The notes under the pieces are model-generated. The model worked only from the letters and a program-made list of their open reading frames with translations, had not been told where the DNA came from and searched no databases. From positions 24,920,899-24,984,898 of the forward strand of contig OX393567.1 of NCBI GenBank assembly GCA_947652115.1: 64,000 nucleotides of DNA, read 5' to 3'. Origin of the DNA: Blastomussa wellsi. Lineage: Eukaryota; Cnidaria; Anthozoa; Scleractinia; Plerogyridae. Positions 1 to 9,748 of this stretch are shown piece by piece. The translations under genes and the position numbers were made by a program. Position 1 is the first letter of the stretch; each line of letters begins with the position of its first letter.

Positions 1-701
1 ACACTCGAGTCGCGTAATCTTTCAATCCTTCCAAAGTCAAGAAGCACGATGCATTTTATACAGCAAGAAATCCTGGCTATTATCAGAAAGTCTTAACAAA
101 TGTGTAGCCAGTAGCGTAATATGGCCAAAATCAGGGCCAAAATTAAGTACACTCTGCTGTCATTAGCCTGAAAGCCCAAATAGAAGCGATTGTCTAAATC
201 CGTTCAGTAAGCGTCCGGTGACAAGTACATATTAAATTTCACTCCCTATACTCCTGGAATCCCGCAGTTTTCTAACTTGGGGATTAAGGTTCCCACGCTT
301 AGTTTTCATTCCGAATAAATTGCTAAATTGAAAATTCTGAACGCACCGACCGAATTACACTGTGAATTACTTCGACGTTTAAATTTATAAGCTTTTAGAA
401 AGGCCGTGTGTTAAAATATTTCGAGGTCAACAACACAAGAGCCTCTATTTGGAATTAAAACCATGCGAAGCTCACAGTTTTCCTCGAACTTCAAGTTTGC
501 CTCAATATTTTATATCCGCGGACAAAGATGTTCTTGTGACCCCATCAAGACGAGCGTTTCAGTTGGAATTAACCTACTAGACTATACGAGCATTCCTTTT
601 TTTCTTTGTCCGTCGAGCGCGAAGTGAAAAAATGTTCCCAGATTTCGCGCGGTTATTTTGTTCGCCTCGCACTCGGCGAACTAAAGCCAATTTTTCACGG
701 T

Positions 702-910
702 TCAACATCACGTGATGTTGAACGTTGAAATCTGCCATTCAACATGTTGAACTTTGTTGAACGTTGTTGAACGAAAATAGAGCTTGGCTCTATTCCGTTC
801 AACAAGTTGCCGTTTGTTGAACGACTTGGGAAAACGCAAAAACGTTTCAACAAGTCGCAACGATGTTCAACAATTTTTGATCAACAAAAGTTGAAAGATG
901 TTGAACCGTG
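702..910. repeat. GTTGAAC/GTTCAAC inverted-motif cluster
   Basis: About 200 bases carry roughly a dozen copies of GTTGAAC or its complement GTTCAAC at irregular spacing and in both orientations. A perfect 22-base palindrome centred on CACGTG sits at about 702-723. It resembles the sub-terminal repeats of a DNA transposon, but no transposase or matching second end was found nearby. Bases 1-700 upstream hold nothing I recognise. Confidence 0.55.
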
Positions 911-1234
911 TATCATTGGCTTAAGAAAAAAAAGAAGTGCTCGTAATCTATTAACTGACGAAAGTGAGTGGTTGTATGGTTTGTGCACTATTCTTGTCTG
1001 GGTTGGGTATAGTTGCAAAAGAAATCTATTGATATCTCGAGGAGTGCGATCTGGTATGTAAAAGTACAGCACATTTTTTAGTTAAGTCTGTGAAAAATCA
1101 TGGACAAATCATATACTTTGATTTGGAATGGGCGAAGGGTTTCAAGAAACGGCAGGCACATGCACACCCTTAATGTTTGCCTAAAAAGAGAAAAAAAAAG
1201 CAAAAATAAGTCAGAAAGTTCTATTACAGAGCAG

Positions 1235-2218
1235 TCAAACGGTTGTACTTTCAGTTTTGGTATTGCGCCTACAACTTTGCCAAGTTGATTCCAAACTCTT
1301 CGACGAACAATTTTCCTGTCTCAGCAATACACGATCCCCAGCTGCTTTTAGGGAGTTGCAAAATACGCTTTTTGAGGCTTCCCGAAACTTGGGCATTTTT
1401 ACAGCAAACAAGAAAGGGTTCACCAATGAATTACCGTAATGTAGAGCTTTGGTAGAATACACAGCTGTAATAGTAACTGGTTGAAACATGCTCACTGTGT
1501 TTAAGATTATAAACGGCAGCCATGTTGATAGAGACGCGAGGGTTAAAATGGACACGGTTATGTTCAACCGTCTTTCACGGCTTTGAGTCAGGCGCTTGGA
1601 GCTGAAAAACAGGACCTTAGCCCAAATAACAATGTAAGACAAGCCAATTACCAACAAAAGAAGGCAAACAACAGGCATCCAAGCGTACAACGAGATATAT
1701 TCGTGCCCTAAATGGATTCTAATGCTTGGAATGATGGCGGACACGACCCACAGTATTAAGATCGCCAAAGCGTAGCTCGAGGTTTTTGTTGCTCTGTATT
1801 TAGCTGGATACAGCGTAGCGTAAAGTCTTTCAAGTGCAATCGCGGCGAGGAAAGCAATGGAAGAAATCCCTGAAAAGATGTCAAGGAATATACTTGCAGT
1901 ATAGAGGGTGTCTTTATGTTTAAAACTCCAAAAGTCGTAATATCCACCCAAGATGTAAACAAAAAGCGGTTCTGCAAATGCTCCTACTAGAAAATCAGCT
2001 ACCGCTAAGTTCATTAAGAAGCAGTTCCGATGCTGCCTTCGCAAATTACGTGTTTTAGCGAAGACAATAATGATGAACAGGTTTCCTATTGCTACAACTA
2101 CAGCCTCCACAGCAAACGCAACACACCAGCCCTTGACTTCAGAAGTGGTCACGTGACTTTGTGTTACCATGGCGATGGAGGCCTGGTTTGGTTCACATTG
2201 CGAAGAGTTGTTAGCCAT
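1235..2218 (-). CDS. Class A (rhodopsin-type) G protein-coupled receptor, tandem copy 1
   Basis: A 327-residue seven-helix receptor in one coding exon. Visible landmarks are N-glycosylation-type NNSS at residues 3-6, GN in TM1, LAVAD in TM2 (Asp2.50), ERL in place of DRY at the end of TM3, TWLPF in TM6 and NPFLF in place of NPxxY in TM7. TM3 has Asp at 3.32, but the usual Cys3.25 is replaced by Tyr and the second extracellular loop has no Cys, so the canonical disulfide is missing. The tail ends in TTV, a class I PDZ-ligand pattern. A 3' splice site (ending at 2228) lies nine bases before the ATG, implying a 5'UTR intron. A missing Cys3.25 recalls melanocortin/S1P/cannabinoid-type receptors, but the ligand is unknown. 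It plausibly acts at the plasma membrane through G proteins. Confidence 0.93.
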   Translation of the reverse strand: MANNSSQCEPNQASIAMVTQSHVTTSEVKGWCVAFAVEAVVVAIGNLFIIIVFAKTRNLRRQHRNCFLMNLAVADFLVGAFAEPLFVYILGGYYDFWSFKHKDTLYTASIFLDIFSGISSIAFLAAIALERLYATLYPAKYRATKTSSYALAILILWVVSAIIPSIRIHLGHEYISLYAWMPVVCLLLLVIGLSYIVIWAKVLFFSSKRLTQSRERRLNITVSILTLASLSTWLPFIILNTVSMFQPVTITAVYSTKALHYGNSLVNPFLFAVKMPKFREASKSVFCNSLKAAGDRVLLRQENCSSKSLESTWQSCRRNTKTESTTV

Positions 2219-2227
2219 GGTGGATTG

Positions 2228-3824
2228 CTAGACCACAAAGAAAATAAAAGATTGTTATGGATAAAGAGAAACTGACAGTCGAAGTTAGAAATGAAAATAA
2301 CAAAAGAAATTAATTAACTACAAGTTAATTAAGCCATTTGATGCTTTGCAATATAGTGGAGATCTAAAATAGAAAACAGAACCTAAAATTAAAAGAAAAT
2401 TTTATAAAGTACTAACTGAAGTCAAAACGAAGGAAAAGAATTAAAAGCCTTGAAATAGAAGATCGCGTTCAGTCTGTTTACCTACAGGGGCACTCTGTTC
2501 CTAACTTTATCTTCTCACCAGCGAAAATGTTGCTGGTTGGCAAAATGATTCAGTATATGTTTTCTCACGGGAGTTGTCACTGAAAAAACACTACTTTTAC
2601 GCCGGCTGCTTGACACTCGGAAGGGCGACTGAAGAAACTTCTCGACGAAGGCTTGAATCTCGTTGAGAAGAGGGGATTTCAACAGTTTAATTTAATTTTC
2701 AGTGCCATTTCCGCGCGTTAGTTGTTTGCTCTAATTGCTGACTGGGAAAAAATTATGGATCATGTGCTGGCAAAAAGGAACAGATAAATTTTTCCCAGCA
2801 ACACTCATATATGTTCATTCATTTGGATAAAAGAATACAATTTGCCTCAGTTTGTTCCCTTTTAATACCTATTGCGGCTGATCAGAAAATCGTCCACTCG
2901 GGTAGATGATGGAAATTGAACTCCAAGATGCCGGAAATAATTTTCCTTTCACAATTTACCGTACTTGAACCTCCAGAAAGAACAGAGACGCCGAATGTTT
3001 GCCATAACTGCTTATCTTTGTCGTAAAATTTTAAATGTCTAGAATTTTCCCCAGTACCTCCGTCAATAATAAGTGCTTGAAAGAAACGCCACATTTCACA
3101 AAATGTGAAAATTTACATTTTCACCGAGAATGGATTCACTTTTCTTGCGTATCTATTCTCAGGTTAATTAATTTTCTTTTCAATGAATTGAGGACATAAA
3201 GAAGGACACATAGATAAAAACTTTCTTAATAATATTTTTTAGGGAAAAAACATCAGTTACCTGCCCGGCGTTCCGTAGTACTGTGATATTGGATGAAAGC
3301 GTGTAACTGCCTTAAATCATTGATGCAGATTATCTGGTGTATTTGTGTTTATACCAGTGCTTTTTACTTAAATAAAATGAAAAAAGTATTCAATCAAACT
3401 TTATTCAGACCGCCTTCGGAAGTAACGCCGAAACCTTTGACAGGTGTATAAAGGCTTATTCCAGGTGATTTACGAATCGGGAACGTAAATACTTTTAGTA
3501 TTTCTACTTTTAGCCGGGTGTCAAGGTGCTTTAGTCTACTGTCCTTTTCCAACACAGTGCGCCGAGAAGGCTAAAACGAAGTATTTCAATTTCGAAATAG
3601 TCTCAGAAGAAATTGTCGTTATATGCTTAAGGGAAAGAGTGAAACTTTTAATGAATTAATAGTAGTGTTTTAGAATTTCCAATCTTGTGACCAACGTGTG
3701 AGGGAAAAGGAAGTTAATTGTGCCATTTTTCAAAAGAGTGTTTCTATTCTGGCAACAACGGGGCAGGCCTGACAAGCACGAGAAAACCTGTATGAAGTAG
3801 TGGCAGAAGCTCTAAACTTTGACA
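2228..3824. other. Intergenic, nothing recognised
   Basis: AT-rich sequence between GPCR copy 1 and an unidentified open frame. It should hold the upstream exon or promoter of copy 1, but I could not place either. No clear repeat or domain was seen. Confidence 0.5.
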
Positions 3825-4493
3825 TTATTTTAATATATTTTGAATTGTACATGATGGAGTCCGAAGAAACGCCCTGCGGCATTCGACTGATCTAACCGTT
3901 CTGGCAGCAAAGCAACAAACATGGCCAACGCTACTTCTGTTACTGAAGCCCCTTAATTCATAGGATTTAAAAAAACAGAAAACATATTGAAATATCGTCT
4001 GTTTAGTATGATTTTCAAGTAATATAACAACAGGGTGTGTGAAATTAAAAACGTTTCGACAATTCGCCGATGAAACCGTACCTATCGACACAAAGTAAAT
4101 GTTTTCATTTACTCTCCCGCTGTTTTCGTAGATTGTGAATGAAATAAACCCGTTTTGACTTGGTAATGTTAAAATTTTCCGGCAGCGTAAAATAAAAGCC
4201 GGAAATCCGTATGTGTTCGCAGGCTTGCTCTCATTGGTCGTGGCGAAATGGTGCAAATATTTTATGAAATTTTCGTGAAAGGATGTTGAAATAAAATTAA
4301 AACAAATGAGTGCCCGTTTTTCAAACCTTATGCGTATGAGCAGGCTATTGTGAAAGTCAGCTGTCATTCTTAACCCAAGAAGCCGCGGTCCTTTCATCAG
4401 CACCAAGAATTTAAAGCTCTGCGCTAGACTGACAACTCCCCCAAAAGACGGACGAATGTGAATGGCTGTTGAAAATATGTTTGTTTCATTCAC
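3825..4493 (-). CDS. Unidentified 222-codon open reading frame
   Basis: An uninterrupted minus-strand frame of 222 codons that is long for AT-rich non-coding DNA. The predicted product is rich in Phe, Ser, Ile and Arg, with scattered Cys. It has no signal peptide, no repeat and no motif that I recognise. No convincing splice sites, TATA box or poly(A) signal were tied to it. It may be an old transposon remnant or a chance frame. It lies between the two tandem GPCR copies and resembles neither. Confidence 0.22.
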   Translation of the reverse strand: MNETNIFSTAIHIRPSFGGVVSLAQSFKFLVLMKGPRLLGLRMTADFHNSLLIRIRFEKRALICFNFISTSFHENFIKYLHHFATTNESKPANTYGFPAFILRCRKILTLPSQNGFISFTIYENSGRVNENIYFVSIGTVSSANCRNVFNFTHPVVILLENHTKQTIFQYVFCFFKSYELRGFSNRSSVGHVCCFAARTVRSVECRRAFLRTPSCTIQNILK

Positions 4494-4919
4494 TATCTCC
4501 TACGCTACGCACGCGCACAATCAAACCAGAACCAAGAATACACCTCTTCCACTTCGTATGCAAATTGCCCATTTCAGATCATTTGATGCTCTCTCGAGAA
4601 TGTTTCTCTCGTTTAAAATTGTTCATTCATTTCCACGTGGATTTCTTGAATTTGAAAAAGAAATAATCCTCAAGGGTAACTCGCGTAGTCTGAAATGGGA
4701 CAACAATAAAACTAAGCTATATATTCCATGAGCCCGCGTTGGATATGAAGTGATAAAATAACATATACTAAAAAGGTATATTCTTGGTTCCGGTCTTTGA
4801 ATTTACCAGTTGTCGCGTTTCCCGACCGCTGGTTAAAAGGGGACGCTGGCTCTGGGAATGATAGAACGAAGATCACGTGGTTAGCTCTCTGCCAATGAAA
4901 AAGATGCATGAAAAAATCC

Positions 4920-5114
4920 ATGTAGGGATATTTTTAATCATTATGATGGATTATAAATTTTCTAATATCATGAATTTTCTAATATCATGAATTACTATTT
5001 AAATTTTTAGATCATGTTTATACAGATTAAAGTAGATTGTAATTTTTATTATTATTATTTTATCTGATAGATTTACCGTGTTTAAATAAAAATAAAGTGA
5101 AGTGAAGTGAAGTA
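4920..5114 (+). mobile_element. Non-LTR retrotransposon 3' tail
   Basis: An AT-rich stretch ending in ATTTACCGTGTTTAAATAAA followed by short GTGAA repeats. The same tail signature recurs at about 23646-23690 on the plus strand and, reversed, at about 29220-29265 next to a reverse-transcriptase C-terminal fragment. This supports a LINE 3' end with a microsatellite terminus. Confidence 0.5.
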
Positions 5115-5164
5115 TAATATCATTTAGTTATGAATCTTAAGATAATCATAAACCAAAGGTGCGG

Positions 5165-5445
5165 GATTGCATTGTCCTTGCATTAAACGTGCGTACTTGC
5201 ATCAGTAGCACTTGCATTGCATTTGAATCGTACTGTTATTATTCTTGAATTGAATTGAATTTCCATTTTCCGTGCATTGTAATTGCATTGAACTTGCATT
5301 GTACTTGCATTCGCCTTGAATTGCGTTTGGATTCTCCTTGTATTATCTTTGCGTTGTTCTTGCAATCAACTTCCATTGTCCTTGCGTTGTAATTGCACTG
5401 TCCTTGCATTGAACTATCATTGTACGTGCATCGTCCTGTCGTATT
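5165..5445. repeat. Degenerate 11-12 bp minisatellite (TTGCATTGTCC-like)
   Basis: About 280 bases are built from diverged copies of a unit close to CTTGCATTGTAC, repeating every 11-12 bases with many substitutions. It begins about 65 bases beyond the stop codon of GPCR copy 2 and is probably in or just past its 3'UTR. GPCR copy 1 has no equivalent. Confidence 0.75.
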
Positions 5446-5508
5446 TGATTGAAAATAAACTCTGTTCACAACTACTAAAGAAAGTCACCAGGCTCTATTA
5501 CTCAACAG

Positions 5509-6501
5509 TCACACTGCTGTACTTTTAGTTATGGGATTTGGCCGACCATTTTTCGGACTTGAATAATATTCCAAAGTCTTCGAGGATACTTCTCGCCTTA
5601 TGACTGAAGTCAAATTTTCGGTCGCGTTTCTTCTAGAGTTGCAAAATATCCTCTTTGCGGCTTGTCTAAACCTGGGCATTTTTACAGCAAACAAGAAAGG
5701 GTTCACCAATGAATTACCGTAATGTAGAGCTTTGGTAGAATACACAGCTGTAATAGTAACTGGTTGAAACATGCTCACTGTGTTTAAGATTATAAACGGC
5801 AGCCATGTTGATAGAGACGCGAGGGTTAAAATGGACACGGTTATGTTCAACCGTCTTTCACGGCTTTGAGTCAGGCGCTTGGAGCTGAAAAACAGGACCT
5901 TAGCCCAAATAACAATGTAAGACAAGCCAATTACCAACAAGAGAAGGCAAACAACAGGCATCCAAGCGTACAACGAGATATATTCGTGCCCTAAATGGAT
6001 TCTAATGCTTGGAATGATGGCGGACACGACCCACAGTAGTAAGGTCGCCAAAGCGTAGCTCGAGGTTTTTGTTGCTCTGTATTTTGCTGGATACAGCGTA
6101 GCGTAAAGTCTTTCAAGTGCAATCGCGGCGAGGAAAGCAATGGAAGAAATCCCTGAAAAGATGTCAAGGAATATACTTGCAGTATAGAAGGTGTCTTTAT
6201 GTTTAAAGCTCCAAAAGTCGTAATATCCACCCAAGATGTAAACAAAAAGCGGTTCTGCAAATGCTCCTACTAGAAAGTCAGCCGCCGCTAAGTTCATTAA
6301 GAAGCAGTGCCGATGCTGCCTTCGCAAATTACGTGTTTTAGCGAAGACAATAATGATGAACAGGTTTCCTATTGCTACAACTACAGCCTCCACAGCAAAC
6401 GCAGCACACCAGCCCTTAACTTCAGAGGTGGTCACGTGACTTTGTGTTGCCATGGTTACTAAGTTGTGGTACTGTACTGCTTGTGAAGAGTTGTTTGCCA
6501 T
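5509..6501 (-). CDS. Class A G protein-coupled receptor, tandem copy 2
   Basis: A 330-residue paralogue of the receptor at 1235-2218. The transmembrane core is almost identical: about seven amino-acid differences before mid-TM4 and none from there to the end of TM7. The N-terminus and cytoplasmic tail differ strongly. An ATG 69 bases upstream is also in frame, but a consensus acceptor (ending at 6512) lies ten bases before the MANNSS start. The same arrangement is seen in copy 1, so I start at 6501. It shares Asp3.32, Tyr at 3.25, ERL for DRY and NPFLF for NPxxY. The tail ends in TAV, again a class I PDZ-ligand pattern. It is likely a membrane receptor with the same ligand class as copy 1; the ligand is unknown. 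Confidence 0.93.
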   Translation of the reverse strand: MANNSSQAVQYHNLVTMATQSHVTTSEVKGWCAAFAVEAVVVAIGNLFIIIVFAKTRNLRRQHRHCFLMNLAAADFLVGAFAEPLFVYILGGYYDFWSFKHKDTFYTASIFLDIFSGISSIAFLAAIALERLYATLYPAKYRATKTSSYALATLLLWVVSAIIPSIRIHLGHEYISLYAWMPVVCLLLLVIGLSYIVIWAKVLFFSSKRLTQSRERRLNITVSILTLASLSTWLPFIILNTVSMFQPVTITAVYSTKALHYGNSLVNPFLFAVKMPRFRQAAKRIFCNSRRNATENLTSVIRREVSSKTLEYYSSPKNGRPNPITKSTAV

Positions 6502-6570
6502 TGGTGGAGATCTAATCAAGGCACAAAAAATGAATGTGTGAGCATAATTAAGGGTCTGGTTTGTTTTCAT

Positions 6571-8676
6571 TGGTTGACTAAGTAGTTGAACAATACATTG
6601 GTTTCTCTAGGTGTTTGCCCTTTCTTTTATCTATCGATCACAGAAGCCTGATTAGCATTCCTATTAAAGTCGATAAAAACTGAAAGAAAACGTCCCTAGC
6701 TCTTAACGGCTTTTAGGCTTCATAGCCTATCTAGTTAAACAAGGGACATCATCAGCAGTAATTTACTTTTCGGAAATGATGTGTTAAGAACAAACTACAT
6801 CGTCTCCAAGGTTTGATTATGCGTTGATAAACGGCTCTTTCTTTATGAATTCAGACTCATTTTAGCCTGAGCCGGAGGCAAGGGTTAAAATGAGCTCTGA
6901 GGAGGGTCAAAAAACATATTCATGCCCAAGAACATCAACTATATTACTACCATATTAATTTCAGAGGGCATTTAGAACAGGAATCAAAGATACTAAGCGA
7001 TATCTGGCGGTGAGCCGGCGATTATTTCTCGTAGAGAAATAGGAAACCTCGAAATTTAAGCAATCTTTGCTCAAGTTCTCTTTGAAATGAAACAATAAGA
7101 ATTCATTAGAAAGCAAAGAAATAGAGGGTTTAAAATTAATTGTGCAGAAAACTGATCAGAACTGACTGACAGTTTGGCACGGATTACCTTAACTTCAGTC
7201 AGTTGTCGCCTGAATTCTTCTTTATCTAGCCGAGGAGAGCGAGAATTTAAGCCGCTTTAAGCCGTTTTGTTATTATATAGTTTGAAAACAACAGATGGCG
7301 AGAACAACTGAGTCAACCGGAGCTTTAGGCAGCGCGGAAATAGCGCGAACATGCGGTTGAATTGCTTTCAAGTCTGATTGGCTGGTATATACTTTCTTTT
7401 TACTTCGGGCTAAAATATAGCGGGCTAAAACTTTATCTCGCTGAATTCTCTATTTTCGCCCGCAAAATACGCCACAATGCCTGATGAAATTAGTGCCTGC
7501 CTTCTCAGGACATGTATGTCTGTTGAGCAATCTAAGCATTCGTGCATCTAAATAATTCATAGGTGCAGCTGAAGTTACATATAAAGTGTTGTTTGAAAAT
7601 AATCTATTTCATGAAAATTAGATTGCTGACAGCTGGAAATAGAACTGTAAACATTAAAACTATTCATAAATTGTAAACCAATTATGTTACACACATTATG
7701 TCAACAGTCTTTCACGGCTTTTTTACGGCCGCATTTCGCTTCCTTGTTAAGCTTGAGTTTAGATCGATGTAGCGAAATGCGTTTGATGTTAAGCAGAGCT
7801 TTATAAAATTTTGTATCAAGCGAATGCTTTATTTTAGCGCCACAAATACATGTTACACTTGTTTAGTCAATGTGAGTTAAAGCGCCATCTTTTTCGCAAA
7901 GACTCGTAATTTACATCTTGGCAGTATATCTAGGGCAAACAGCGGACTTTTCGAATTTAATGAAATATAAGTTTTGTTTTATTTTCAGTGAAATTATCAT
8001 TTTAATTCTTAAAACTCTTATGTGTGTTGTCTTCAAACAATAGTTATAAAACTTTGCGATACTCGTTAGTTCAGAAAATTCGTCGGCATGTTCGCTGAGG
8101 AAAATAATTCGCAATGATCGAGAATGTAGATTCACAAGCTATTCACGCTGACAGAAAAATTTAACGACTGGAAAAATACAGGAGAATTAAATTACAATTA
8201 CTGACGGATTGTTCAAACTGCAAATTTGAGTAAAAAAGAAGAGAAAAAATTAAAACTAACTTTTGTCTGAAATCTATCACACTTACTAAAAAATCTTGTC
8301 CTTGTTGGAGATTGGACTCAGGACCCCAGAAATAATTTTCACAGTTTATCTAACCTGTGGAAAGAAGAAGAAAAACGTTTGTTCATCGACACGTCGATTT
8401 TACTACCGTACTATTTACTGCACTATACGCGCAACGAAATGCATCATAATATCGATGTTTCATCAACATCAAGAAAAAGGTTAATGATTCAACGGCATAA
8501 AATCTGCGCAGCTAAATACTATCTCCCATGTTTTTTTGTTGAGTGCTCAACTGAAACAGCCAATCGATCTTTTTCCCCACAAAATAAGAAATATAAATTG
8601 AAACATATCAGTGTGTACCTACCTATTCTGAATAATTTGGGATTTTCTTCGATATTCAATTACATTAATATTCTTT
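6571..8676. other. Intergenic, nothing recognised
   Basis: AT-rich sequence upstream of GPCR copy 2. It presumably contains that gene's 5'UTR exon and promoter, which I could not locate. No coding exon or repeat family was recognised. Confidence 0.5.
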
Positions 8677-9075
8677 TTAAATGAGCTACCTCATGATATT
8701 TTATATCATTTTTTACGACGAACCAAATCACAATCTGATTCCATCCGTGCCAAACTCTTTGTTTAAAGAACATTCAAACATTTCTATTCTTTTTGGGATT
8801 TATGTATTGTTTTACCTAGCATTCATAAATCTTTATATTACTGTCATTTTGACTTGATAATGACGTGTGCTTTTAAAAGAAATATTTTATCGCAGTTTTT
8901 TATCGCCAAATGTTTTGAAACATCGCTTCTAAGTTGAACCAAATCACCCTCTTGAAAATGCAGGAAGCCTCAAAATGATGGTTTACTAAGGAAGAAATGC
9001 ACCATAGAGGAGATACTGAACCTAACATGAACAATTAAGGACGATGAAGATTAAGACGGATTACACATAACGAAT
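8677..9075. mobile_element. Degenerate MITE(s) of the GAGCTACGTCA family
   Basis: TTAA followed by ATGAGCTACCTCA at 8677 and TGACGTGTGCTTTTAA at about 8861-8876 look like diverged ends of one element. A stretch at about 8935-9060, containing an accaaat...actaaggaagaaa...gagatactgaacc pattern, matches the interior of the better copies at 21743-21945 and 57570-57772. It is probably an old composite of two copies. Confidence 0.45.
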
Positions 9076-9550
9076 ATGAAAAACAAAATAAGCAAATTTT
9101 TTTGCAAAATGCACAAACCATGACGCATACACAGAGCTGTATCCCTTTTTGGGTATAGTGTGCCTTCCACTTCGATTAAAACTATAAATGCATGAAACTA
9201 TGCTTACCTAAGAGCCGCCGTCGGAAATTTCACCTGCACAGAGCCCTTTGGAAGATATACAAAGGGCGTTTAAAAATGCCAGCTGATTGTTGAATCGATA
9301 ACATAAATACTTACCATTCGTATTTTAAGAAGTTCAGGTGCTTAAATCTACTGTGCATTTCCAATAACAATAAACCTTAAAAGCCAAACAAATTTAATTT
9401 TAAAGTTGGCCGAATAAAAAGAATACGCCTGGAGGTCAGGGCGATGAATAACAGTGCTCTCTTCCTCCAGTCAAAGTTTTTTTGAGAAAAGGAAATTGAT
9501 TTCCCGATTTTTCAGCTAACTGTTTTTGTTTTGACAAAACAGAGGCAGTC

Positions 9551-9748
9551 CTACGCATGTCGTTGCGGAAATAAAGACGCCAAACCATCAACGCGCCGGT
9601 GGAGGTTGCAGCTCCTGTAGCCTACATAATTCGCATCACACGAATTATATTTAGATTCATACACAACGCATTGTTGGTTTACCAGTGAGGACTTTGTGAG
9701 CACAAATATTCTGTCATCGTTAAACATCTTGAGGACGAGCACCATCAA
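9551..9748 (-). pseudogene. Penelope-like element fragment (GIY-YIG-type endonuclease)
   Basis: A 65-codon open frame contains a VYE...YNSC...YVGY...LHRRV pattern. This corresponds to the start of the GIY-YIG endonuclease domain of Penelope-like retroelements, in which a C-x2-C pair precedes Y(V/I)G. The first Cys is missing and no reverse transcriptase flanks the fragment, so it is a decayed remnant. Confidence 0.55.

Noticed and set aside
6502..6570. 23-residue N-terminal extension of GPCR copy 2
   Set aside because: An acceptor at 6512 and the matching start in copy 1 favour the ATG at 6501.
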